Positions 17,181 to 26,024 of a stretch of DNA of 64,000 bases are shown here, in pieces. The notes beneath the pieces were generated by a model. That model searched no databases. It had not been told where the DNA came from and saw only the letters and a program-made list of their open reading frames with translations. Source of the DNA: CAYGLV01 sp964351025 (GTDB taxonomy: Bacteria; Actinomycetota; Thermoleophilia; Gaiellales; Gaiellaceae); contig CAYGLV010000005.1 in NCBI GenBank assembly GCA_964351025.1, positions 1 through 64,000 of the forward strand, read 5' to 3'. The translations under genes were made by a program, and so were the position numbers. How positions within the stretch are numbered: the stretch's first letter is position 1; every line of letters begins with the position of its first letter.

Positions 17181-17986
17181 ACCGACGTCTCGGCGAGCAC
17201 GGCGTCGGAGACCCGCGGCCACGCCTCGAGCGCCCACGTGTCGAACTCCCGATCGGTGAGGCATCCGAGCGCAAGGCCCCTCTCCGGGTCGGCCCAGAGG
17301 AACGTGCCACTGCCGCCGAAGTGGCCGAACGTGCGCGGCGAGGTGAGCGTGCCGGTCCAGTGCCCGGGCTTGCCGTCCTTCAGCTCGAAGCCGAGTCCCC
17401 AGTCGTTCGGGCTGAAACGGCCGACGCCCGGGATGACGCCATCCAGGCCCGGGAACTGGACGGAGGCGGCCTCGGCGAGCATCTCCGGCGAGACGAGGGT
17501 CGGCGCGAGCCACTCGCGGCCGAGGGCGAGGAGATCGTCCAGCGAGCCGTGGAGGCCGGCGCCCGGATGCCCGTCGAAGCTGCAGCCCAGGCCGAGCGGC
17601 TCGAGCACGGTCGCCCGCAGGAGCGCCGCGAACGGCATCCCCGCTCGCGCGCCGGCGTGCTCGCCGAGCACGAGGAAGCCGTGGTTCGAGTAGATCCGCC
17701 GCGCGCCGGGCCGGCCGAGCGGCGGGCCCGGCTCGAACGGCAGACCGGAGGCGTGAGCGAGCAGGTGGCGCACGGTCGACCCGGGCGGGCCGGCAGGCTC
17801 GTCCAGCTCGAGCACTCCCGCCTCGGCGGCGACAAGCACGGCGAGCGCCGTCACCGGCTTCGTGATCGAGGCGAAGGAATACGGCTCGCCGGTCGCCCCG
17901 TGGGTGGCGACGACGCCTTCGGCGCGGACGACGCCAGCCGAGGTGCGCCCGGCTCCCCAGCTGTCCACCTGGCGCAGGGCATCCAC
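17177..17986 (-). CDS. serine hydrolase, beta-lactamase / class C PBP family
   Basis: A 269-residue enzyme with the class C beta-lactamase motifs: S-x-x-K as SITK (near residue 38), Y-x-N as YSN in RIYSNHG, and the third motif HFGGSGT. Family members are D-Ala-D-Ala peptidases, esterases or amidases. No signal peptide is seen, suggesting a cytosolic esterase-like role. At 269 residues it is short for the family (usually 350-400). GTG at 17986 is chosen for the frame; TAGTAT (17995-18000 complement) lies eight bases ahead. Only 21 bases separate it from divergent ridA. Confidence 0.75.
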   Translation of the reverse strand: MDALRQVDSWGAGRTSAGVVRAEGVVATHGATGEPYSFASITKPVTALAVLVAAEAGVLELDEPAGPPGSTVRHLLAHASGLPFEPGPPLGRPGARRIYSNHGFLVLGEHAGARAGMPFAALLRATVLEPLGLGCSFDGHPGAGLHGSLDDLLALGREWLAPTLVSPEMLAEAASVQFPGLDGVIPGVGRFSPNDWGLGFELKDGKPGHWTGTLTSPRTFGHFGGSGTFLWADPERGLALGCLTDREFDTWALEAWPRVSDAVLAETSV

Positions 17987-18007
17987 GGGCGGCGATACTA
18001 GCCGTCG

Positions 18008-18397
18008 ATGGAGCGCCGCCTCGTCTCCGGCCACTCGCCCTACGAGCCCGTCGTCGGCTACTCGCGCGCCGTCGTCGCCGGGCCGCACGTCTTCGTCGCC
18101 GGCACGGCGCCGATCCCACCGGAGGGCGACCCGCCCGAAGGGGCCTACGAACAGGCCCGCCTCTGCCTGGCAATCGTCGGAGAAGCGCTCGTGCGCGCCG
18201 GCGCGGCCTTCGAGCACGTCGTCCGCACCCGCGTCTATCTCGTCGATCCCGACGACTTCGGCGAGGTCGCGCGCGCCCACGGCGAGGTCTTCGGCGACAT
18301 CCGGCCGGCGAACACGACTGTCGTCGCGCGCCTGCTCGACCCGCGCTGGAAGCTCGAGATCGAGGTCGACGCGGTCGTGACCCAGCCCGGGGCCTAG
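18008..18397 (+). CDS. RidA family (YjgF/YER057c/UK114) protein
   Basis: A 129-residue RidA-like protein. Visible family signatures are AVVAGPHVFVAGTAP, the conserved Arg in VVRTRVYLVD and the ligand-site Glu in LEIEVDAVV; PANTTVVARLLDP matches the RPA-T-x-x-V segment. RidA proteins hydrolyse reactive enamine/imine intermediates from PLP enzymes and act as homotrimers; subgroup members have other ligands. The ATG overlaps promoter space with the divergent serine hydrolase. Its TAG overlaps the GTG of the next gene by one base (TAGTG), implying co-translation. Confidence 0.82.
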   Translation: MERRLVSGHSPYEPVVGYSRAVVAGPHVFVAGTAPIPPEGDPPEGAYEQARLCLAIVGEALVRAGAAFEHVVRTRVYLVDPDDFGEVARAHGEVFGDIRPANTTVVARLLDPRWKLEIEVDAVVTQPGA

Positions 18398-20331
18398 TGC
18401 CCGGACGTGGACGCGATCGCCAAGGCCGCGCGCGCCTCGTAGCGCTCGCCCTCGCGCTCTACCTCGGTGCCGGGGTCGTTGCCACGTGGCCCACCGTCAC
18501 GCATCTCCGCTCCGACTTCGGCGCCGCCGGGCAGGAGGGGCGCGGCGGGCCTGCGCCGGGAGACCACCTCCAGGCGGTCTACAACCTCTGGCTGCTCGGC
18601 GACCAGCTCGAGCACGGGCGGGCGCCCTGGCGCGACCCCTACTCGTTTCAGCCCGAATCGGCGCAGCGCGTCAACTTCGCCGCCTGGCCGCTCGGCATCC
18701 CGTTCTGGCCGCTCGAGCGGCTGTTCGGCCCCGTGGCCGCCTGGAACCTGCTCGGGCTGCTCCTCTACGGCGCCGCGGGCGGCCTGACGGCCTGGTGGCT
18801 GCGAGCGCTCGGCCTGCCGGTCGGGGCGGCGCTCGCCGGCGGGCTGGCGTTCGCGCTCGCGCCGTATCGGGTCAGCCAGAGCGTCGAACACCTCCTGGGG
18901 CCGATCTCGGTGCTGCTGCCGGGCGCGCTGCTCGCCTTCGAGAAGCGGCGCTACGCGCTCGCGGGGGCGGCGCTCGTCTCGATCCCGCTCTCGGGACAGG
19001 TGCACCTCGCTCTGGGCGCGCTGCCCTTCTTCGCCGCGTACGCGCTCGTCCGCACGCGCACGCGGCGCCCGCGCCTCTGGGCCGGCGCGAGCGTCCTCGC
19101 AGCCACGGCCGCCGGGCTGCTCGTGCGCGAGTCCACGATCGAGGGCTCGATCGCCGAGCGCGGCCGCTCGCTCGCGGCCGTCCGCGGCTACTCGGCGGAC
19201 TGGGTCGACCTGCTCGCACGCTGGACGCGGCACGGCAGCGAGCGCTTCGTCTATCTCGGCTGGGCGACCTCGCTCGGCGCGCTCGCAGGGCTGGTGGTGC
19301 TCTGGCGGTCGCGCCGGCGGGGGCTCGCGGCTCTGCTCGGGCTCGGCGTCGCCGTCCCGATCGTGCTCGCGCTGGGCACGAACACACCCCTTTACGAGCC
19401 CCTCTGGCACGTTCTGCCGCCGCTTCGCTACCCGCGGGTGCCGGGGCGGCTGCTGCCCGTCGCCTGCCTCGCTCTCGCGGCACTCGTCGCGTTCGCGCTC
19501 GCCCGGGTCCGGTGGCGCCTCGCGCCGGCAGTCGCCGCCGCCGTGCTCGTCCTCGATCTGGCGGTCTTTCCGTACGAGCCCTCCGCCGCGGATCCCGGCA
19601 ACGCGGCGTACGCAGCGCTCCGCTCCCAGCCGCCGGGCCGCGTCGTGGAGCTGCCCGTCTTCAAGCCGGACATCCACTACGGGAGCGTCTACCAGTACTA
19701 CACCCTGCAGGCTCGGCGAGAGCGGCCGGGCGGCTACTCGACCGTCGCCGACCGGAAGGCGGCCGAGGTCGAACAGGCCCTGCAGCGACTGAACTGCGGC
19801 GACTGGACCCACGGCGGGGCAGCGCTCCTCCGGCGGCTCGACGTCCGCGCCGTGCTGGTACACGCGGGCCTGTTCAGGGACAACCGCTTCGTCCCGGACA
19901 CGCTCGCCTTCGCCCTGCGGGGGCTGGCGCGCAACGGCTTCCGCCCCGTCGCCTCTGACCCGCCCGCGACGCTCTGGGTGCGCGACGGCGGTCCCGCCGA
20001 GCGCCTCGACGTCGAGCCGGGCCCGCCCGTCTTCTGCTCCGGCTGGCGCTTCTTTCCGCTCTCGGGCTGGGCGGCGCGCGACCGCTACGCCGCCTTCTGG
20101 GTGTACGGGCGCGCGGTCGAGCTCGACGTCGCGGCCCGCGTCCCGATCTCCGGGCGGTTCTCCGTGGACGGCCGGCTCGAGCTGATCGACCGGATCGCGG
20201 AGCCGCGCACGCTGCGCTTCGCCCTCGGGCCCGCGGGGTGGCACCTCGTCGCCGTCGAGTCGAGCGCGCTGGTGGAGGAGTTCGGAAAGCCGGTCGGGAT
20301 CGCGCTGCGGGCGGTTCGCGCCCGCCGGTAG
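18397..20331 (+). CDS. uncharacterised polytopic membrane protein, GT-C glycosyltransferase-like
   Basis: A 644-residue membrane protein with about ten predicted helices in residues 12-390 followed by a soluble C-terminal part of about 250 residues. The first extracytoplasmic loop (GDHLQAVYNLWLL) and the alternating helix pattern resemble GT-C type lipid-linked-sugar glycosyltransferases and YfhO-like proteins, but no catalytic motif is certain. Inference: envelope polysaccharide or glycoprotein synthesis. The GTG start overlaps the ridA stop. It converges with fabI with no spacer. Confidence 0.6.
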   Translation: MPGRGRDRQGRARLVALALALYLGAGVVATWPTVTHLRSDFGAAGQEGRGGPAPGDHLQAVYNLWLLGDQLEHGRAPWRDPYSFQPESAQRVNFAAWPLGIPFWPLERLFGPVAAWNLLGLLLYGAAGGLTAWWLRALGLPVGAALAGGLAFALAPYRVSQSVEHLLGPISVLLPGALLAFEKRRYALAGAALVSIPLSGQVHLALGALPFFAAYALVRTRTRRPRLWAGASVLAATAAGLLVRESTIEGSIAERGRSLAAVRGYSADWVDLLARWTRHGSERFVYLGWATSLGALAGLVVLWRSRRRGLAALLGLGVAVPIVLALGTNTPLYEPLWHVLPPLRYPRVPGRLLPVACLALAALVAFALARVRWRLAPAVAAAVLVLDLAVFPYEPSAADPGNAAYAALRSQPPGRVVELPVFKPDIHYGSVYQYYTLQARRERPGGYSTVADRKAAEVEQALQRLNCGDWTHGGAALLRRLDVRAVLVHAGLFRDNRFVPDTLAFALRGLARNGFRPVASDPPATLWVRDGGPAERLDVEPGPPVFCSGWRFFPLSGWAARDRYAAFWVYGRAVELDVAARVPISGRFSVDGRLELIDRIAEPRTLRFALGPAGWHLVAVESSALVEEFGKPVGIALRAVRARR

Positions 20332-21111
20332 CTACATCCCGATCGAGTGGTAGCCGGAGTCGACGTAGAGCGTCGTCCCGGTCACGTTCGCCGCGTCGGC
20401 GGAGAGCAGGTAGGCAGCGCCGGCCGCGACGTCCTCGGCCGAGATCGCGCGGTGCAGCGGTGCGCGCTCCTCGACGATCGCCTCCATCGTCGGGAAGCCG
20501 GCGATCGAGCGGGCGGCAAGCGTCCGCACGGGGCCGGCGGAGACGGCGTTGACCGTGATGTTCTTCTGGCCGAGGTCCCAGGCGAGGTAGCGCACGGAGG
20601 CATCGAGGGTCGCCTTGGCGACGCCCATCACGTTGTAGTGGGGCACGGCGCGCTCGCCGCCGAGGTACGTCATCGTCACGATCGAGCCTCCCCCGCGCGC
20701 CTCCAGCAGCGGCTCGGCCGCCCTCGCGCAGGCAACGAGTGAGTAGGCGCTGATGTCAACTGCCATCCAGAACCGGTCGCGCGGGGTGTCGATGAAACGG
20801 CCCTCGAGGTCCTCCGCGGCCGCATAGGCGACCGAGTGGACGAGCAGGTCGAGGCCGCCACCGAACACGTCCGCCGTCTCCGTGAAGACACGCGCGATGT
20901 CGGCGTCGGAGCGGACGTCGCACTCGGTCACGAGCGGGCTCCCGACGGTCGCGGCGAGCTGGTGGACGTTGTCGGCGATGCGCTCGCCCTGGTAGGTGAA
21001 TGCGAGGCTTGCACCCTCGTCTGCGAGGCGCCTCGCGATCGCCCACGCGATCGAGCGCTTGTTGGCAACCCCGAGCACGAGCCCGGTCTTCCCCTCGAAC
21101 CGTCCGGCCAT
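20332..21111 (-). CDS. fabI: enoyl-[acyl-carrier-protein] reductase (NADH)
   Basis: A 259-residue short-chain reductase of the FabI type, catalysing the last step of each fatty acid elongation round. Signatures: GVANKRSIAWAIA (NAD-binding G-x5-S-I-x-W), VHSVAYA, and the Y-x6-K active site in PHYNVMGVAKA, which separates FabI from ordinary SDRs (Y-x3-K). C-terminus GTTLYVDSGYHSIGM fits. ATG at 21111 is preceded by TACACT (complement of 21119-21124) at seven bases. Divergent from the subtilase gene, 33 bases apart. Presence of FabI predicts a triclosan/isoniazid-type target. Confidence 0.93.
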   Translation of the reverse strand: MAGRFEGKTGLVLGVANKRSIAWAIARRLADEGASLAFTYQGERIADNVHQLAATVGSPLVTECDVRSDADIARVFTETADVFGGGLDLLVHSVAYAAAEDLEGRFIDTPRDRFWMAVDISAYSLVACARAAEPLLEARGGGSIVTMTYLGGERAVPHYNVMGVAKATLDASVRYLAWDLGQKNITVNAVSAGPVRTLAARSIAGFPTMEAIVEERAPLHRAISAEDVAAGAAYLLSADAANVTGTTLYVDSGYHSIGM

Positions 21112-21144
21112 GCGGGCGAGTGTAATCGCTACGCTGCCTCTCCC

Positions 21145-24100
21145 GTGCGTCGCGCCGCCCTCCTCGCTCCTGCCGCTGCGGCGCTGACGCTCGCAGCTCC
21201 GGCAGTCGCCGACTTCCAGCCGCTCTCGCGCCCGCAGGGCGAGCTCGCGACGCCGCTCGTCCGGGCTGGAACGATCGCGGTACCGGCTGCTCGGAGCACG
21301 GGGCGCGTGCGGGTGATCGTGACGCTGCCCGACCCACCGCTCGCCGCCTTCGGCCGGACGCTTGCAGGGCGCGGGGCGGTGAGGCGGCTGAACGCGTCGA
21401 GCCTCTCCTCGCGTGTCTACCTCGCGCGGCTCGAGGCGGCGCAGCGCGCGGCGGTCGCCATGCTCGTGCTTGCGATCCCGGAGGCGACCGTCTCGCGCCG
21501 CTACCGGATCGTGCTCGACGGGCTCGCCGTCGAACTGCCCGCGCACCGCCTTCCCGAGCTCGTCGCGCTGCCGTTCGCCACGCGCGTGTACCCGAGCCTT
21601 CGCTACTCGCTGGCCCTCGACCGCAGCCCCGCCCTGATCGGCGCCGATCTCCTCGGCGGCCCGGTGCGCGCGGGAGGCGCAGGCGTGAAGATCGCGATCG
21701 TCGACGACGGCCTCGACCAGGAGAGCCGGCTCCTCGACCCGGCGGGTCTGGCGTACCCGCCCGGCTTCCCGAAGGGCGGCACGAAATGGACGACGCCGAA
21801 GGTGATCGTGGCACGAGCCTTCCCGGGCCCAGGCAGCGGCCGCGCGGGCAGGCTGCCGATCGACCCGAAGGAGTCGTTCCACGGCACGCACGTCGCCGGG
21901 ATCGCCGCCGGAGCCGCGGGCACCGACGCTCCCGTCGGCGCCGACCACCCCGCGACGGCCGGTCTCTCCGGCGTCGCGCCGAGGGCGTGGCTCGGCAACT
22001 ACCGCGTCTTCAACGTGCCGACGCCCCTCGGCAACCAGGCGAACTCGCCCGAGATCGTCGCGGCGTTCGAGGCCGCGGTCGCCGACGGCATGGACGTGAT
22101 CAACTTCTCGGGCGGCGGGCCCCAGTCCGAGCCGGTGAGCGACGTGCTGGTGGAGGCGATCCGGAACGTCGCTCTCGCCGGCGTGGTGCCCGTCGTCTCG
22201 GCGGGGAACGACCGCGACGACTACGGAGCAGGATCGGCCGGCTCGCCCGGGACGGCGCCGGATGCGATCTCGGTCGCCGCCGTCTCGAACGACCGGGTCT
22301 TCGCGCCCGCGCTCGACGTGACAGGCGCACCGGCAAGCCTCCAGGGGATCCCGTTCGTCGGTGCGGGCGGCGGCAAGGCTCCGGCCGAATGGGGCTCCGC
22401 CGACCACGCTCTCGTGGACGTGGGCTCGCTCGTGGGCGCGGACGGCAAGCCACTCGGCCGCCGGCTCTGCGGCCCTGCGGCGAACCCGAACGGCGGGCCG
22501 GGGCCGCTACGGCCCGGCGCGCTCACCGGAACGCTCGCGCTTGTCTGGCGAGGCGAGTGCACGTTTGCCTCGAAGGCGAGCCGCGCACAGGCGGCCGGCG
22601 CGGTTGGGATCGTCATCGTGGACAACCGCGGCGGCGAGGCAAACGGGATCCCGGCCAGCCTCCCGATTCCGGGGGGCATGATCGCCGACCTCGACGGCGA
22701 GCGCCTGAGCGCGTATCTGGCGGGTTCCGGCGGCCGCGCCCCGGTGCGGATCGGCCGCAGCCCCCGGGCGCTCGTGACGGGACGGAGCGGAATCGTGACG
22801 AGCTTCTCCGCGGAGGGGCCGACGGCGTTCGGGCACCTGCTCAAGCCGGACCTCGCCGCACCGGGCGGCCAGATCCTCTCGGCGACGTCCGCCGGATCCG
22901 GAGGGCCGTTCGCCGTCTTCGACGGGACGAGCATGGCTGCCCCGCACGTCTCGGGTGCCGCCGCCCTGCTCCTCGAGCGCCATCCGGGCTGGTCTCCGGC
23001 GCAGGTGCGCTCGGCGCTCGTCTCGACGGCCGGAGCCGCGTGGGCCGACACCGCACGCACGGCGGAGGCATCCGTCCTGCTGGCGGGCGGCGGGCTCGTG
23101 AACGTCGTGGCCGCCAACGACCCGCAGCTCTTCACGAGCCCGACGTCGCTCTCGTTCGGCGACCTGAACGTCAATCGCGGTCCGGCCAGACGGGCGCTCC
23201 TGCTCTCGGTCAGCGACGCCGGCGGCGGCGGGACCTGGACGGTCGAGCTGCGAGCGCAGGCCCAGCCGGCGGGCGCTGCGCTCGAGGTCGCAGCCCTCGT
23301 CACGCTCGCCCCGGGCGGGACCTCCGAGGTGCCGGTGGTGGTGCAGGCGGGCGCGGATGCGGCAGCGGGCGACGGCTACGGCTTCCTGCTCCTGCGCCGC
23401 GGGGGGACGGTCCGCAAGGTTCCGTACGCCTTCTTCGTCACGCGGCCCGGGCTCGAGTCGTCTCCCGTCGTTTCCCTGCGGGAGATCCAGCGCGGGGACA
23501 CGCGCCGCGGCGTCTCGCGCGCCGAGACGTACCGGTACCCGGGAGCCGCGTTCGGGCAGCCGCCCGCGTATGGGGACGCGCCCGTTCGAGAGGACGGCGC
23601 GGAGACGCTCTACCGCTTCGACCTCGACCTGCCCGTCGCGAACGCGGGCGCCGCGATCGTCTCCGCGTCCAACGGCTCGCTCGTCCACCCCTGGCTGCTC
23701 GGCTCGAGGGACGAGAACGACGTCCAGGGCTACGCCGGCACTCCGGCGAACGTGAACCAGCTCACACCGGACTACCCGCTCGACATCGGCGCCGCCGCGA
23801 CGGTCTTCCCGACACCGGGAACGTACTACGTCTCGGTGGACTCGGCCCGTGACCGCTTCACCGGCGCTCCGCGCGGGGGGTCATACCTGCTGCGCTCGTG
23901 GGTGAACGACGTCACGCCACCGCTCGCCCGCTTCCTCACCGTGCGCGTCTCGACCGGCCGCCCCACGCTCGCCGTGCTGGTGCTCGACGGCGGTGCGGGC
24001 GTCAACCCCTACTCGCTCGTGATCTCCTACTCGGGGGTGAGGATCGGGGCGAGCGCCTACGACCCCGTCTCGGGGATCGCGCTCTTCGGGCTGCCGGCGG

Positions 24101-24534
24101 AGGCGCCGCCGCTAAAGGCAGGGAAGCGGCAGCTCATCGTCTCCGCGTCCGACTTCCAGGAGGCGAAGAACGTCAACACCTCGGGCGACGTGCTGCTGCC
24201 GAACACCACGGTGGCCACCCGGCGGCTCGAGGTCGCCGCCGGCCCGGCCGTCACCTGGCTCGAGCCCTCCGCCGGCGGTCGCTGCCTCGAGGCGAGCGTG
24301 CCGCTCGACGTCCTCGCGTCGGCGCCGGGCCGGATCGTCTCGGTGCGCTTCTTCGACGGAGCCCGGCTGCTCGCGACCGTGCGCAAGGGCTCCGCCGGGC
24401 TGTACGGCGCGACGTGGCGGACGAAAGGCACCGCCGCCGGCAGGCACGAGCTGCGAGCCGTCGCCACCGCCGCCAACGGTCGCACCGCGGAGGCGCAACG
24501 GGTTGCGCGGGTCTGCGGCGACGCGGACGGCTAG
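21145..24534 (+). CDS. secreted S8 family subtilisin-like serine protease with PA and Ig-like domains
   Basis: A 1129-residue exported protease. After a signal peptide (RRAALLAPAAAALTLAAPAVA region) and a propeptide come the subtilase motifs: Asp in KIAIVDDGLD (about residue 184), His in FHGTHVAG (about 248), oxyanion Asn in SAGNDRD and Ser in GTSMAAPHVSG (about 595). A protease-associated domain is inserted between His/Asn and Ser (GALALVWRG...RAQAAGAVGIVIVDN style). The C-terminal 480 residues are beta-rich, Ig/Big-like repeats. Likely an extracellular degradative enzyme. GTG at 21145 follows TACGCT (21130-21135). Confidence 0.88.
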   Translation: MRRAALLAPAAAALTLAAPAVADFQPLSRPQGELATPLVRAGTIAVPAARSTGRVRVIVTLPDPPLAAFGRTLAGRGAVRRLNASSLSSRVYLARLEAAQRAAVAMLVLAIPEATVSRRYRIVLDGLAVELPAHRLPELVALPFATRVYPSLRYSLALDRSPALIGADLLGGPVRAGGAGVKIAIVDDGLDQESRLLDPAGLAYPPGFPKGGTKWTTPKVIVARAFPGPGSGRAGRLPIDPKESFHGTHVAGIAAGAAGTDAPVGADHPATAGLSGVAPRAWLGNYRVFNVPTPLGNQANSPEIVAAFEAAVADGMDVINFSGGGPQSEPVSDVLVEAIRNVALAGVVPVVSAGNDRDDYGAGSAGSPGTAPDAISVAAVSNDRVFAPALDVTGAPASLQGIPFVGAGGGKAPAEWGSADHALVDVGSLVGADGKPLGRRLCGPAANPNGGPGPLRPGALTGTLALVWRGECTFASKASRAQAAGAVGIVIVDNRGGEANGIPASLPIPGGMIADLDGERLSAYLAGSGGRAPVRIGRSPRALVTGRSGIVTSFSAEGPTAFGHLLKPDLAAPGGQILSATSAGSGGPFAVFDGTSMAAPHVSGAAALLLERHPGWSPAQVRSALVSTAGAAWADTARTAEASVLLAGGGLVNVVAANDPQLFTSPTSLSFGDLNVNRGPARRALLLSVSDAGGGGTWTVELRAQAQPAGAALEVAALVTLAPGGTSEVPVVVQAGADAAAGDGYGFLLLRRGGTVRKVPYAFFVTRPGLESSPVVSLREIQRGDTRRGVSRAETYRYPGAAFGQPPAYGDAPVREDGAETLYRFDLDLPVANAGAAIVSASNGSLVHPWLLGSRDENDVQGYAGTPANVNQLTPDYPLDIGAAATVFPTPGTYYVSVDSARDRFTGAPRGGSYLLRSWVNDVTPPLARFLTVRVSTGRPTLAVLVLDGGAGVNPYSLVISYSGVRIGASAYDPVSGIALFGLPAEAPPLKAGKRQLIVSASDFQEAKNVNTSGDVLLPNTTVATRRLEVAAGPAVTWLEPSAGGRCLEASVPLDVLASAPGRIVSVRFFDGARLLATVRKGSAGLYGATWRTKGTAAGRHELRAVATAANGRTAEAQRVARVCGDADG

Positions 24535-24544
24535 GCTCCCGCCC

Positions 24545-25312
24545 GTGAGCGCACAACGAGTCGCGGTAATCACGGGCGCCTCGTCGGGGATCGGCGAGGC
24601 GACGGCACGCGAGCTCGCCTCGCGCGGCTGGCACTGTGTCCTGCTCGCGCGACGGGCCGAGCGGCTGGAGCCGCTCGCGCAGGCGATCGGCGGCGAGTAC
24701 GAGCTCTGCGACATCTCGGTGCGCGCCGACGTGGAGCGGGTCGCCGCGACGGTGATCGAGCGCCACCCCCAGGTCGGATTGCTCGTCAACAACGCGGGCA
24801 TCGCGGGCCGCGGCAGCTTCGTGGACGTCGAGCCGGAGCTGATCGAGCAGGTGATGGACACCAACTACCTGGGCGGAATCTGGTGCCTGCGCGCCTTCCT
24901 CCCCGCGCTCGAGGCGGCCGGCGCCGCGCACGTCGTCAACGTCGTCTCGGTCGCCGGAACCGTCGCGTTCGCACCCGCCGGCCCGTACACGGCCTCCAAG
25001 CACGCGCAGCTTGCATTCTCGCGCTCTGCGGCCGCGCTCCTCCGGGCCAGGGGCATCGCCGTCCACACCGTGCTCCCGGGCTTCGTCGAAACGGAGGGTT
25101 TTCCGCAGAAGACGACGCTCCGGAGCAGGTTGGCACGCCGCTTCGTGATCGAGGCGTCTCAGGTCGCGACGGCGATCGTGAACGCCGTCGAGCGCGACAA
25201 GCGCGAGGTCACGGTGCCCTGGTTCCCGTACCGGCTGCTCTCGATCGGGCAGGCGCTGCTGCCCGGGCTCTACGCGCGCGTGGTCGGCCGCCTCGGCTAC
25301 CGGCTGCTCTGA
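24545..25312 (+). CDS. SDR family NAD(P)-dependent oxidoreductase
   Basis: A 255-residue classical short-chain dehydrogenase: cofactor motif TGASSGIG near residue 10, NNAG near 80, catalytic Ser in VVSVAG and Y-x3-K in GPYTASKHA. Basic residues after beta-2 (LLARRAERL) suggest NADP(H). The C-terminal tail (VPWFPYRLLSIGQALLPGLYARVVGR) is amphipathic and may touch membrane, as in DltE/YqjQ-like SDRs. Substrate unknown. The likely -10 hexamer TAGGCT (24532-24537) contains the stop codon of the preceding protease gene; seven bases then lead to the GTG. Confidence 0.82.
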   Translation: MSAQRVAVITGASSGIGEATARELASRGWHCVLLARRAERLEPLAQAIGGEYELCDISVRADVERVAATVIERHPQVGLLVNNAGIAGRGSFVDVEPELIEQVMDTNYLGGIWCLRAFLPALEAAGAAHVVNVVSVAGTVAFAPAGPYTASKHAQLAFSRSAAALLRARGIAVHTVLPGFVETEGFPQKTTLRSRLARRFVIEASQVATAIVNAVERDKREVTVPWFPYRLLSIGQALLPGLYARVVGRLGYRLL

Positions 25313-25325
25313 CCTGAACGAGCTC

Positions 25326-26024
25326 TCAGCCGCCGGGCTTCAGTGCGAGGTACCAGCCGACCTCGACCTGCCAGGACAGGCCCGGGGCGAGGGCGGCGGC
25401 GCGCTCGCGCTCGGGGCCGGAGAGCCCTGCGCGATCGAGGTATGACTCGAGCTCGCGCTCCTCGAGCCCGATCTCGTTCCGGACGACCCGGAGGTCGTTC
25501 ATCTCGAGCAGGGCCCGGATGTCGGCGTCCGGCAGGCTGCGCTGGTGGGAAGGATCGCGCGTGCGGTCGAAGCGGTCGCGCTCGAGCTGGGCGAGCGGGT
25601 CGGTGGCGCCGAGCTGGTCGACGACGAGGATCTGACCCCCCGGCCGTGTCACACGCGCAAGCTCCGAGAGAACGAGCTCGGGCCTGGCGACGTGGTGGAG
25701 AACGCGCAGACAGCCGGCGAAATCGAACTCGCCGCGCCCGAAGGGCAGCTTCTCGACGTCGCCCGCGACGAAGATCGCGTTCGCGGGCGCTCGGTGACGC
25801 GCCTGCTCGAGCAGCTCGGGGACGAGGTCCACGCCGACGACCTCGCGGACGAGTGGCGCCAGTGCCAGGGCGAGCGCGCCCGCACCGCAGCCCGCGTCGA
25901 GCGCTCGCTCGTCGCCCGTCAGCGGCTCTGTGATCAGTCGCACGCGCTCGGCGAGCGCTGCCGCACCGGCATCCTGGTGCAGGCCGAGCCGCTCGGCCTC
26001 GCGCGCAAAGCGGTCCAGATTCAT
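25326..26024 (-). CDS. class I SAM-dependent methyltransferase
   Basis: A 232-residue Methyltransf_11-type enzyme. Motif I is LDAGCGAGALALAL (near residue 44), motif II ends in VVGVDLVPELL, motif III region is GDVEKLPFGRGEFDFAGC and the post-motif VTRPGGQILVVDQ. The GD-x-x-x-LPF and LRVLHHV features are typical of UbiE/MenG-like small-molecule methyltransferases. Substrate unknown. Last gene of the alr-CCA-methyltransferase operon; its ATG overlaps the upstream stop (ATGA). Confidence 0.82.
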   Translation of the reverse strand: MNLDRFAREAERLGLHQDAGAAALAERVRLITEPLTGDERALDAGCGAGALALALAPLVREVVGVDLVPELLEQARHRAPANAIFVAGDVEKLPFGRGEFDFAGCLRVLHHVARPELVLSELARVTRPGGQILVVDQLGATDPLAQLERDRFDRTRDPSHQRSLPDADIRALLEMNDLRVVRNEIGLEERELESYLDRAGLSGPERERAAALAPGLSWQVEVGWYLALKPGG

